The notes: a model not told the origin generated them from the sequence alone. A stretch of 37,251 nt of DNA from an uncultured Oscillospiraceae bacterium (GCA_949878425.1 CATLAL010000001.1:200706-237956); one strand, 5' to 3'; positions 22,898 to 30,482 are shown, counted from the first letter of the stretch. Program-made: numbers and translations.

Positions 22898-23809
22898 ATG
22901 GCATCAACAGTTGTGAAACTCTACGACTATCTCTCCGCGGACCTCCCGCCGGAGCTGCGCAAGTGGCACGTGACGGAGGAGGAGATTCAGGAGTCCCTGG
23001 CCCTCCTGGGCCGGGACCATGCCGCTCTGCGGGCGGTGGAGCAGGCCCGGGAGGGCGACTCTCTCCGGTGCCGGGACGGCCAGGGCCGCACCGTGCTGCT
23101 CTACCCGGGGCGGGGCCTGGCAAAGGAGGCCGAGGACGCCTGTCTGGGCAAAAGGCCGGGGGAGGGCTTCTCCTGCCGGCTGGGGGAGAGGGATGTGTCC
23201 CTCATTGTGGAGGAAATTCTGCGCCTGGAGCCCCACCCTGTGGACGGCGGGCTGGTGAAGCTGGCCGGCATTGAGGGCGTGGAGGACCTGGCGGCGTACC
23301 GGGCGTGGTACGTGAAGGAGAACGATCCCAAAAAGCGGCTGGAGGCCGCCCGGGAGATCGCCCGGAGGTTCTGGGAGAACATCCGGGAGCGCTCGGAGCT
23401 GGCCATGGACCAGGCGGAGCGGGACCACTGGTGCGGCGTCCGGGGGAAGATGCTGTACGACTCCATGGTGGAGAACGGCCGCGACCCCCACATCCCCGAC
23501 GAGGGCACGGAGCTCCTCAGCGACGAGGAGGCCCTCAAGCAGATGGTGGACTATCAGGAGCGGTTCTACCGGGACTATGTCCTCCTGCGCCACATCGCCC
23601 AGCAGGACGGCTACACCTACACCCGGGAGCTGTTCGATCAGGAGATGGCCGAGTACATCGCCGCCCACAGGGAGCAGCTGGAGGCCGCGGGCCAGGACCT
23701 GAACCGCGCCTTCACCGACGACGACTTCCTCATGAAGTCGGAGGGCGCCTACATGAACTACGCCTACGGCCTTCTGACCAGGGCGGCGGAACAATATTTG
23801 GAGGATTGA
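22898..23809 (+). CDS. Trigger-factor-like / FKBP-type chaperone-like protein, first copy
   Basis: This is a 303-residue soluble protein without signal peptide. The layout resembles the last two domains of trigger factor. An FKBP-like segment with VTEEEIQESL near 25 and EGDSLRCRDGQGRTVLL (about 45-125) leads into a helical arm domain rich in Glu/Arg (about 140-300; DLAAYRAWYVKENDPKKRLE, DQEMAEYIAAHREQLE). The ribosome-binding signature of true trigger factor is absent. Sequence similarity is distant, so peptidyl-prolyl isomerase activity is not certain. A second protein of the same plan lies at 24371-25300, and a thioredoxin and an FTR-like protein sit between them. AAAAGGAG precedes the ATG at 22898 by 7 nt. 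It is the first gene of a seven-gene operon; the thioredoxin gene starts 3 nt after its stop. Confidence 0.65.
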   Translation: MASTVVKLYDYLSADLPPELRKWHVTEEEIQESLALLGRDHAALRAVEQAREGDSLRCRDGQGRTVLLYPGRGLAKEAEDACLGKRPGEGFSCRLGERDVSLIVEEILRLEPHPVDGGLVKLAGIEGVEDLAAYRAWYVKENDPKKRLEAAREIARRFWENIRERSELAMDQAERDHWCGVRGKMLYDSMVENGRDPHIPDEGTELLSDEEALKQMVDYQERFYRDYVLLRHIAQQDGYTYTRELFDQEMAEYIAAHREQLEAAGQDLNRAFTDDDFLMKSEGAYMNYAYGLLTRAAEQYLED

Positions 23810-23812
23810 GCT

Positions 23813-24145
23813 ATGGTATACGAAGCGACGACAGCCAATTATGATGAGCAGCTCAAGGCGGCGGAGTTCGTGGTGGTGGACTACTACGGCGACCACTGCG
23901 GCGCCTGCGTGTACCTGGCCCCCTTCTTCCAGGAGGCGGCCAACGACATGCCCTTCATCCGATTCGTAAAGATCAACATCTCCCAGCACTGGGAGATCGG
24001 CCAGCGCTACAGCATCCGGGGCGTGCCCACCCTGAAGTTCTTCCGGAACGGCCAGGAGGTCCACCAGGCCATGGGCGGCATGGAGCGGGAGCGGCTCAAC
24101 GGCGAGATCGCCAGGATGCTCTACAAAGACTACCTGGAGGTGTGA
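23813..24145 (+). CDS. Thioredoxin-family protein with CGAC active site
   Basis: This 110-residue cytosolic thioredoxin fold has VVVDYYGDHCGACVYLAP (redox pair Cys29/Cys32) and the cis-proline loop RGVPTLKFF. The dipeptide between the cysteines is Gly-Ala where ordinary thioredoxin has Gly-Pro. This usually shifts redox potential and indicates a dedicated partner. No other cysteine is present. The FTR-like gene begins one base after its stop, so translation is likely coupled and that protein is the probable electron donor. The neighbouring trigger-factor-like proteins and exporter suggest a special client rather than general thiol reduction. Confidence 0.9.
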   Translation: MVYEATTANYDEQLKAAEFVVVDYYGDHCGACVYLAPFFQEAANDMPFIRFVKINISQHWEIGQRYSIRGVPTLKFFRNGQEVHQAMGGMERERLNGEIARMLYKDYLEV

Positions 24146-24146
24146 C

Positions 24147-24347
24147 ATGGGAAGGATTCGTCTCAACGGGAACGCGGACATCGTCGCCCAGGTGCGGGAG
24201 GGCCTGAAGGCCCGCCACGGCTACTGCCCCTGCCGCACGGAGGATAAGGAGGAGTACAAGTGCATGTGCCAGGAGTTCAAGGACCAGATCGCGGACCCGG
24301 ACTTTGAGGGCTACTGCCACTGCATGCTATATTATAAGGAGAAATGA
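24147..24347 (+). CDS. Ferredoxin-thioredoxin reductase catalytic-chain-like Fe-S protein
   Basis: This 66-residue protein has the three Cys-x-Cys pairs of the FTR catalytic chain: CPC (27-29), CMC (39-41) and CHC (57-59). In the known family four of these cysteines bind a [4Fe-4S] cluster next to a redox-active disulfide. The cluster takes electrons from ferredoxin and reduces thioredoxin one electron at a time. The plant form is CPC-x16-CPC-x8-CHC; here the spacing is CPC-x9-CMC-x15-CHC, and the chain is much shorter (about 115 residues in plants). No variable (FTRv) chain is encoded nearby, as in other clostridial FTR-like proteins. The one-base gap to the thioredoxin gene strongly suggests that thioredoxin is its substrate. 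Confidence 0.85.
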   Translation: MGRIRLNGNADIVAQVREGLKARHGYCPCRTEDKEEYKCMCQEFKDQIADPDFEGYCHCMLYYKEK

Positions 24348-24370
24348 CGGTATAGAGGAGGGAGAACGCT

Positions 24371-25300
24371 ATGGAACCATTGAAGCAGCTCTATGACTTC
24401 CGGGAGCTGGCGCTGCCGGAGCCGCTCTTCCAGCTCACCTGGGACGGCTCGGAGGTGGAGGCGGCCCTGGCGGCCGTCCCGGCCCGGTTCCTCACCATCG
24501 AGGAGGCCGCGGGGCCCGTCCAGGCCGGGGACTTCGCGGTTTTCGACCTGCCGGAGACGGAGGCCGAGGAGGCCAAGCGGGTGCAGATCAACGTGGGCAA
24601 GCGCTTCTGCGACCCCGCCTTCGAGGACGCTCTCGTGGGCCTGCCCCTGGGGGCCCAGGTGGCCATGCCCCGGCGGGACGCCGGCCGGACCGGGACCCTG
24701 GTCCAGCTCAAGAGGCGGGTATACCCGCCTCTTACGGACCGGCTGATCAGCCGGATGGGTCTTGCGGGCGTGGAGACCATTGCGGACTACCGGGAGCACA
24801 TCAAGGGGAAGCTCCTGGCCCGGGACAAGCGGAAGAAGGCCGAGGCTATCTACACCATGACCGTGAACCAGGTGGTGGAGCGCAGCCAGTTTGGGGATCT
24901 GAGCGCGGAGGTTGACCGGCAGCTGGAGCGCATGGAGGCTCAGAACCGGCAGCTGGCCCAGGAGCACGACATGTCCTATGAGGAGCTGACCGCCCAAATG
25001 ATCCCGCCCCAGTACGACACCCAGGAGAAGAAGGACGCCTTTCTGCGCGCCCAGGCGCAGAAGCGGGCCAAGGAGCACCTGGCAGCCTGCCGCTTTGCGG
25101 AGCAGGAGGGCAAGGTCTTTACCTCAGAGGACTTTGAGGCGGAAAAGCGGAAGTACCTGGAGATGGGCATGACCCGGGACAAGGTGGAGCAGTTCCTCCC
25201 CTCCTTTGAGCTGTTTCTGGAGACCGCCCCCTTTGCATTCTTCAAGGACGCGGTGCTGGCCCATTTTGACAAAAATTTTAAGGTGGTGGAGAAGGCATGA
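24371..25300 (+). CDS. Trigger-factor-like / FKBP-type chaperone-like protein, second copy
   Basis: This 309-residue soluble protein resembles trigger factor more clearly than its upstream paralogue. An FKBP-like domain (about 40-125) contains GPVQAGDFAVFDL, VQINVGKRFCDPAFEDALVG and LKRRVYPPLTDRLISRM, the last matching the family's LP-LTDEF junction. A long helical C-terminal domain follows (about 130-305; HIKGKLLARDKRKKAEAIYT, ARDKRKK, GKVFTSEDFEAE, EMGMTRDKVEQFL). The N-terminal ribosome-docking domain is reduced to about 35 residues, so ribosome binding is unlikely. GAGGAGGGAG precedes the ATG at 24371. Its stop overlaps the start of the first ABC gene by 4 nt (ATGA), tying the chaperone-like protein to the exporter. 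Confidence 0.75.
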   Translation: MEPLKQLYDFRELALPEPLFQLTWDGSEVEAALAAVPARFLTIEEAAGPVQAGDFAVFDLPETEAEEAKRVQINVGKRFCDPAFEDALVGLPLGAQVAMPRRDAGRTGTLVQLKRRVYPPLTDRLISRMGLAGVETIADYREHIKGKLLARDKRKKAEAIYTMTVNQVVERSQFGDLSAEVDRQLERMEAQNRQLAQEHDMSYEELTAQMIPPQYDTQEKKDAFLRAQAQKRAKEHLAACRFAEQEGKVFTSEDFEAEKRKYLEMGMTRDKVEQFLPSFELFLETAPFAFFKDAVLAHFDKNFKVVEKA

Positions 25301-27081
25301 TAAACAAAAAAACCAGCGCGCCCCAGATGATGCACACCTCCCACGAGGAGCTGGAGCGCCAGAACAAGCGCCAGTCCTGGAAGCCCTTCTGGCACCTCAT
25401 CAAAAATGTCAAATTTCCCTGGCTGCTGATTATTGTCTGTATTATCCTGAATCTGGCCCAGGGACAGCTGTCTCTGATGTTCCCCCAGTACACCCAGGAG
25501 ATCTATAACGGCAACTTCACCGTGGCCCTGGCGGTGACGGCGGTGCTGGTGGTGCTGGGGCAGGCCATCCTCACCGCGGCCATCCAGTGCGTGGCCCGGT
25601 ACACCTCCCATCTCAACCACATGCGCTTCCAGAACTACATCTGGCGCAAGCTCTCCCGGCTGCCCATCTCCTACTTTGAGAAGAACGAGCCCCGGGACCT
25701 CATCAGCCGTACCACCCAGGACACCCTCTCCATGAGCGAGTTCATGTCCTACAGCATCTCCTACTGGCTGCGGGGCATCTACACCCTGGTCATGACCGTC
25801 GTCCTGATCACTGGCTACGACTGGCGGCTGACCGTCTCCCAGTTCATCTGCATCCCTCTGACCTATGCCATCGGCGTCATTGCCGGGCGCATCTACTTCA
25901 AGATGAACAACCGGGTCCAGGGCCGCCTTTCCGACGCCACCCGGTACTTTGCCGCCGTGCTGCCCTACCTCACCCTGGTCAAGCTCTTCGGCCAGGAGAC
26001 TCGGGAGGAAAAGGCCGGAAATTCCTGGCTGGCCAACCAGTTCAAGACCCAGATGCAAAACGCGGTGTACGGCCTGGCCATCTCCTTTGCCGAGACGGTG
26101 ACGGACCTGATCCGGACCCTGGTGATCATCTTCACCGGGTTGTGGCTGCTCCGGGAGGGAGCCATTGACATCGGCCAGTGGATCGCCTTCTACCAGTATG
26201 CCAACCTGCTCAACGGCAACGTCCGCTCCGTTATGGCCCAGTGGCAGGCCCTCAAGCGCAACCAGGGCGCCTGCGCCCGCATCGCCGCCGCCACCGATGC
26301 GGAGCCGGAGGAGAATACCGGCAAGCTGAACGCCGGTGAGGCCAGCGGCAATGTGGAGTTTAAAAACGTCTCCTTCGCCTATGAGGAGCAAAACGTCCTC
26401 AACGATGTGAGCTTCACCGCCGAACACGGCAAGGTCACCGCCATTGTGGGCCCCTCCGGCGCGGGCAAGAGCACCATATTGAACCTGGTGGAGCGCTTCT
26501 ATCTCCCCGGCCAGGGCTCTATCTCCTGGGCCGGGAAGGACGCGAGGGAGTACGAGCTCCAGTCCTGGCGGCGGAACATCGGCTACATCCCCCAGGACGC
26601 CCAGCTCCTCTCCGGCACCATCGGCGAGAACATCGCCCACGGCGTGGACGGCCCGGTGAGCCGGGAGCGGCTGGAGGACGCCGCCCGCCGGGCGGACATC
26701 CTGGACTACATCAAGAGCCTGCCCCAGGGCTTTGACACCCAGGTGGGCGAAAACGGCGCACGCCTCTCCGGCGGGCAGAAGCAGCGCATCGCCATCGCCC
26801 GGGCCATCCTGATGAACAGCCAGATTCTGGTCCTGGACGAGGCCACCAGCAACCTGGACGCGGAGAGCGAGTACAACGTCAACCGGACCCTGAAGGAGCT
26901 CAGTAAGGACCACACGGTCCTCATGGTGGCCCACCGGATGGACACCGTGAGGGACGCGGACAAGATCGTGGTGATGGAGCGCAGCCGGGTCTCCGCCCAG
27001 GGGACCCACGGTGAGCTCATGACCGCCAGTCCCCTGTACCGCCGCCTGGTGGAGCTCCAGCGGGCCGGTGTGGAAGTGTGA
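25297..27081 (+). CDS. ABC exporter half-transporter, subunit 1
   Basis: This 594-residue type IV ABC exporter has a six-helix membrane domain (about 40-330) fused to an ATPase domain (about 350-590). ATPase motifs are GPSGAGKST near 385, LSGGQKQRIAIARA near 490, ILVLDEATSNLD and VAHRMDT. The Glu after Walker B is present, so this site should hydrolyse ATP. It overlaps the upstream trigger-factor-like gene by 4 nt and is followed 13 nt later by a second half-transporter. The two almost certainly form a heterodimer of the MdlAB/CydDC/BmrCD type. These transporters export lipids, drugs, peptides or thiols. There is no N-terminal C39 peptidase domain, so it is not a bacteriocin maturation exporter. 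Confidence 0.93.
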   Translation: MINKKTSAPQMMHTSHEELERQNKRQSWKPFWHLIKNVKFPWLLIIVCIILNLAQGQLSLMFPQYTQEIYNGNFTVALAVTAVLVVLGQAILTAAIQCVARYTSHLNHMRFQNYIWRKLSRLPISYFEKNEPRDLISRTTQDTLSMSEFMSYSISYWLRGIYTLVMTVVLITGYDWRLTVSQFICIPLTYAIGVIAGRIYFKMNNRVQGRLSDATRYFAAVLPYLTLVKLFGQETREEKAGNSWLANQFKTQMQNAVYGLAISFAETVTDLIRTLVIIFTGLWLLREGAIDIGQWIAFYQYANLLNGNVRSVMAQWQALKRNQGACARIAAATDAEPEENTGKLNAGEASGNVEFKNVSFAYEEQNVLNDVSFTAEHGKVTAIVGPSGAGKSTILNLVERFYLPGQGSISWAGKDAREYELQSWRRNIGYIPQDAQLLSGTIGENIAHGVDGPVSRERLEDAARRADILDYIKSLPQGFDTQVGENGARLSGGQKQRIAIARAILMNSQILVLDEATSNLDAESEYNVNRTLKELSKDHTVLMVAHRMDTVRDADKIVVMERSRVSAQGTHGELMTASPLYRRLVELQRAGVEV

Positions 27082-27094
27082 GGAGGCGTGAGAA

Positions 27095-28816
27095 ATGAAG
27101 AAGAACGGCAAAGTCAAGCACGACTGGAAGGCCCTCTGGCAACTGCTGAAGGAGTCCCGCATTCCCTGGATCTGGTATATCATCAACCTGGCCGTCAGTA
27201 TGGCGGTTATGACCGTCTACGCTAAGCTGCCCATGGTCCAGGGGCAGATCATGGCGGGTGAGATCCAGGACGCGGGGACCATTACCACCTACGTCCTGGT
27301 CACCATCGCCTCCTCGCTCATCATGATGCCTATGAGCCTTCTGAGCGCCTGGATCGACGCCACCACCACCCGGAACATCAACCAGAACATCTGGACCAGG
27401 GTGGTCCACATGCCCATGAGCCACCTGGATACCGTGCCCCCCACGTCCCTGGTCAGCCGCGTCACCGCGGACAGCAGCACCATGAGCTATTCCATCAGCT
27501 ACGTGTTCTCCCTGCTCCAGACCATTTACGGCATGGGCGTCATACTGGCGATGATCGCCGGGATGAACCGGAACATGGCCCTGCTGATGCTGCTTTTGAT
27601 CCCCTTTATCATCCTGGCCAGCATCCCCAGCCACTACATGCATAATGTGGAACACGAGGCCCACACCGCTCTCTCCAAGTACACCAACTTCCTGGCCGAG
27701 CGGCTGAGCGCCCTCAAGCAGATCAAGGCCTCCGGCGCGGAGGAGAAGGAGGACGCGGTCAACGACGCGGCGGCGAAGGCCTACTTCAAGGCCAACGCCA
27801 AGATGGCGGGCCTGGACTTCCTGGCCCAGCCCCTGGTCTACTCCATGGAGGCCGTCATCCAGGCCATTGTCCTCATCTACGGCGGCTACCTGCTCAGCAA
27901 CGGCATCATGGACACCGCCTCCATGGTGGCCCTGTACACCTATGCCGGCCAGCTGACCTACCAGCCCATGCAGTTCGTGTTCTTCTGGCAGTCCGCCAAG
28001 AAGGCCCAGGGCGCGGCCCACGCGGTATCGGAGTTCATCCAGTGCGAGCCGGAGCAGATGGAGCGCAGGAAGTCCTTCGCCATCCCCGACGCGGACCTGA
28101 AGCTGGAGGACGTGTCCTTCGCCTATGAGAACGGCGAGGAGGTGCTCCACCACGTGTCCATGACCATCCCCACCGGCAAGGTCACCGCCATTGTGGGCCC
28201 CTCCGGCTCCGGCAAGACCACGGTGCTCAAGCTGCTGGAGCGGCTCTACCAGCCCACCGGCGGGCGGCTCCTCTTCGGCGAGACCCCGGCGGAGGACATC
28301 CACCTGAACGAGTGGCGGGAGTCCTTCGGCATGGTGCCCCAGTCCAGCCCCCTGCTCTTCGGAACGGTCCGGGACAACATCACCTACGGCATCGACGAGG
28401 GCGTGGGCGAGGGCAAGCTCAGCCAGGCCATGGGCGCGGCCAACGTCACCGAGATCGTCTCCCGCCTGCCCGAGGGCCTGGAGACCGACGTGGGCGACGT
28501 GGGCTCCAAGCTCTCCGGCGGCGAGAAGCAGCGCATTGCCATCGCCCGGATGATGATCCGGGATCCGTCCTACCTGCTGCTGGACGAGGCCACCAGCAGT
28601 CTGGACGCGGAGAACGAGTACCAGATCACCCAGGCCCTCTCCAAGCTGATGGCCGGCCGGACCACCGTCATTGTGGCCCACAACCTGCGGACCGTCGAGC
28701 ACGCCGACAGCATCATCTTTATGGAGAACGGCCGGGTCCAGGCCTGCGGTCCCCACAAGCAGCTCTATGAGCAGAGCGCCACCTACCGCCGCTACGTGGA
28801 TTTGCAGCGGGCATAA
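27095..28816 (+). CDS. ABC exporter half-transporter, subunit 2
   Basis: This 573-residue half-transporter has the same plan as subunit 1: membrane domain (about 15-310) with ISYVFSLLQTIYGMG and related helices, and ATPase domain (about 330-570). The ATPase has GPSGSGKTT near 368, LSGGEKQRIAIARM near 472, LLLDEATSSLD and VAHNLRT. Both subunits keep a complete catalytic Glu, unlike many heterodimeric exporters in which one site is degenerate. GAGGAGG precedes the ATG at 27095. The TSCPD gene follows after 17 nt. Substrate is unknown; context (thioredoxin, FTR-like protein, TSCPD protein) suggests a thiol or peptide, which is only inference. Confidence 0.93.
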   Translation: MKKNGKVKHDWKALWQLLKESRIPWIWYIINLAVSMAVMTVYAKLPMVQGQIMAGEIQDAGTITTYVLVTIASSLIMMPMSLLSAWIDATTTRNINQNIWTRVVHMPMSHLDTVPPTSLVSRVTADSSTMSYSISYVFSLLQTIYGMGVILAMIAGMNRNMALLMLLLIPFIILASIPSHYMHNVEHEAHTALSKYTNFLAERLSALKQIKASGAEEKEDAVNDAAAKAYFKANAKMAGLDFLAQPLVYSMEAVIQAIVLIYGGYLLSNGIMDTASMVALYTYAGQLTYQPMQFVFFWQSAKKAQGAAHAVSEFIQCEPEQMERRKSFAIPDADLKLEDVSFAYENGEEVLHHVSMTIPTGKVTAIVGPSGSGKTTVLKLLERLYQPTGGRLLFGETPAEDIHLNEWRESFGMVPQSSPLLFGTVRDNITYGIDEGVGEGKLSQAMGAANVTEIVSRLPEGLETDVGDVGSKLSGGEKQRIAIARMMIRDPSYLLLDEATSSLDAENEYQITQALSKLMAGRTTVIVAHNLRTVEHADSIIFMENGRVQACGPHKQLYEQSATYRRYVDLQRA

Positions 28817-28833
28817 GAGGAAGGAGAAGCAGT

Positions 28834-29097
28834 ATGGTAAAAGACGGACATATGGTCTATCAGACCTCCAACGTGTGCGCAAGGGAGATCCACTTCGACG
28901 TGGTCAACGGCATTGTCCACAACGTGGTCTTTGACGGCGGCTGCCGGGGCAACACCCAGGGCGTGGCCGCCCTGGCGGAGGGCGTGGCCATCGAGGACAT
29001 CCCCCTGCGCCTGCGGCACATCGACTGTAACGGCGGGCACTCCTGCCCGGACGAGTTCGCCAAGGCCGCGGAGCAGTATATCGCGGAAAATTCCTAA
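28834..29097 (+). CDS. TSCPD-like domain protein, second copy
   Basis: This 87-residue paralogue of the protein at 4776-5051 has the conserved order YQTSNVCAREI (Cys14), FDGGCRGN (Cys33) and HIDCNGGHSCPDEF (Cys near 64 and 70). The motif reads HSCPD instead of TSCPD. In B12-dependent ribonucleotide reductase this domain sits at the redox-active tail, so a thiol or metal role is plausible; the activity of stand-alone proteins is not known. AAGGAG precedes the ATG by about 6 nt. It is the last gene of the redox/export operon, closed by the terminator at 29113-29142. Its presence adds a third thiol-rich protein to the operon. Confidence 0.85.
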   Translation: MVKDGHMVYQTSNVCAREIHFDVVNGIVHNVVFDGGCRGNTQGVAALAEGVAIEDIPLRLRHIDCNGGHSCPDEFAKAAEQYIAENS

Positions 29098-29112
29098 ATA
29101 TCCCACTATTCT

Positions 29113-29142
29113 GGGGAGCGGACAGAGACCTGTCCGCTCCCC
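29113..29142 (+). terminator. Terminator of the redox/export operon
   Basis: The perfect 13-bp stem GGGGAGCGGACAG/CTGTCCGCTCCCC has the 4-nt loop AGAC and is followed by TTTCT. Confidence 0.9.
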
Positions 29143-29179
29143 TTTCTACAGCAATCTTCAAAACAGATGCCGTTCCCTT

Positions 29180-29206
29180 GCGGGGGCGAGCAATGCTCGC
29201 CCCCGC
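29180..29206. repeat. Near-perfect GC-rich palindrome
   Basis: GCGGGGGCGAGCA (29180-29192) and its exact complement (29194-29206) are separated by one base. It lies between a terminator and a promoter and has no T-tract, so it looks like a REP-type dispersed palindrome. Confidence 0.6.
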
Positions 29207-29272
29207 GCGATGTTACAAATTTTAATGATGGCTATAATTGAGAGGAAGGCTCCGGGATTTTCCGAAAGCGGA

Positions 29273-29301
29273 TTGAACTGCGCCTCATCCTGTGCTATAG
29301 T
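29273..29301 (+). promoter_or_regulatory. Promoter of the DUF5655-rimM genes
   Basis: TTGAAC (29273-29278) and TATAGT (29296-29301) are separated by 17 nt, about 42 nt before the ATG at 29343. Confidence 0.7.
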
Positions 29302-29342
29302 ATATCCAACACAGCTGAACAGCTCAAACGGAGGCGTCTCGC

Positions 29343-29723
29343 ATGGACGGAGATATCCTTCTCTTTTTCGACCGGCGCCCGGCGGCGCTGCCCCTCTACG
29401 GGGCCCTTGAGGAAAAAATTCTCTCCCAGATCGAGGATCTGCGGGTCAAGGTGCAGAAAACCCAGATTTCCTTTTCCAACCGGCGGCTCTTCGCCTGCGC
29501 CTCCTTTCTGGGGGTGCGGCGGGCCAAGGACCGGCCGGAGCCCTTTCTCGTCATCACCTTCGGCCTGGACCATCGGGTGGACTCCCCCCGCATCGACGCC
29601 GTTTCGGAGCCCTACCCCAACCGCTGGACCCACCACGTCCTCATCTCCTCCCCGGAGGAGGTGGACGGGGAGCTGGCGGCCTGGGTCCTGGAGGCCGCCC
29701 GGTTTTCCGCCGGGAAGCGGTGA
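29343..29723 (+). CDS. DUF5655-like protein
   Basis: This 126-residue soluble protein resembles the DUF5655 family (ALPLYGALEEKILSQI, VKVQKTQISFSNRRLFACAS, LVITFGLDHRVDSPRI). Such domains occur alone or fused to restriction-like or DUF1801-type domains and have no established activity. The profile is a small alpha/beta fold without membrane segment or signal peptide. GGAGG precedes the ATG by 8 nt. rimM begins 16 nt after its stop with its own strong ribosome-binding site, so they form an operon. In most Firmicutes the genes before rimM are ffh, rpsP and a KH-domain protein; their absence here is unusual. Confidence 0.75.
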   Translation: MDGDILLFFDRRPAALPLYGALEEKILSQIEDLRVKVQKTQISFSNRRLFACASFLGVRRAKDRPEPFLVITFGLDHRVDSPRIDAVSEPYPNRWTHHVLISSPEEVDGELAAWVLEAARFSAGKR

Positions 29724-29739
29724 GTATAAGGAGGGCGCT

Positions 29740-30240
29740 ATGAAATTGGAATACATCACGGCGGGCCGGATCGTGGGCGCCCACGGCGTCCGGGGGGAGG
29801 TCAAGCTCCTGCCCAGCCGGGGGGTGGCCCCGGAGGCGCTCCTCCCCTGCAAAACCTTCTACCTGGCGGGCCAGCCCCTGGCCCCCGCCGCCCGCCGGGT
29901 CCACAAGGGCTGCCTGCTGCTGAAGCTGCCGGGGGTGGAGGACATGGACGCCGCCCTGGCCCTGAAGGGCCGGGAGCTCTCCATCCGCCGGGCCGAGGCG
30001 GCGCTGCCGCCGGGAACCTACTTTGACCAGGAGCTGCTGGGCCTGGCCGTCCGGGACGCCGCCACCGGCGAGACCCTGGGGCGGCTGGAGGAGGTCCTGG
30101 AGTACCCGGCCCACAAGATTTACGCCGTCCGGGGCGGGGCGGCGGAGTACCTGGTCCCGGCTGTGGACGCCTTCGTGGCGTCGGTGGACCTGGAGGCGGG
30201 GACTATGGATATCCACGTCTGGGAGGGGCTGGCTCAGTAG
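29740..30240 (+). CDS. rimM: Ribosome maturation factor RimM
   Basis: This 166-residue protein assists maturation of the 30S subunit head, binding ribosomal protein S19. The N-terminal RimM beta-barrel starts ITAGRIVGAHGVRGEVKL and the C-terminal PRC-barrel contains DQELLGLAVRD, ETLGRLEEVLEYPAH, YLVPAVDAFVASVDLEAGTM. Length is normal for the family. AAGGAGG lies 6 nt before the ATG at 29740. trmD follows but is separated by 240 nt filled with AGATAGGC-family repeats, an insertion into what is normally a tight rimM-trmD pair. Confidence 0.95.
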   Translation: MKLEYITAGRIVGAHGVRGEVKLLPSRGVAPEALLPCKTFYLAGQPLAPAARRVHKGCLLLKLPGVEDMDAALALKGRELSIRRAEAALPPGTYFDQELLGLAVRDAATGETLGRLEEVLEYPAHKIYAVRGGAAEYLVPAVDAFVASVDLEAGTMDIHVWEGLAQ

Positions 30241-30284
30241 CGCCTCCGCTGGCCGCCGTAGGCGGCCCACGGGGGCGGCATGAG

Positions 30285-30391
30285 CCCCGGAGCTATCATG
30301 TAGATAGGCATTTACGGCAGAGAAACCACCGCCGGGGCGCGGAGTCTCCCCGGGGGTGAATCCCCCGGTGCTGTCGTGAAGATAGGCATTT
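30285..30391. repeat. Two direct copies of the AGATAGGC-family end
   Basis: The 29-nt segments at 30285-30313 and 30363-30391 both run CCCCGG-n-GCT-n-TC-n-TG-n-AGATAGGCATTT, with four differences. GC-rich inverted segments surround them. With the copies at 1831-1888 and 14659-14775 they define a dispersed family. Together they fill the 242-nt gap between rimM and trmD. Confidence 0.7.
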
Positions 30392-30482
30392 CTTCCGGAA
30401 TGCCCCGCCGAGGGCGGCGGGGCCCACAGGCAGCGGGGCTAACACCCCCTTTAAGAGGTTGAAAACAAAAAACGGAGGACCT

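Noticed and set aside
24976..27186. A 736-codon open frame on the minus strand opposite the first ABC gene
   Set aside because: It mirrors the ABC transporter codons, has no ribosome-binding site or recognisable domain, and crosses two real genes.
27017..28882. A 621-codon open frame on the minus strand opposite the second ABC gene
   Set aside because: Same reason: a shadow of a complete ABC half-transporter with all ATPase motifs on the other strand.
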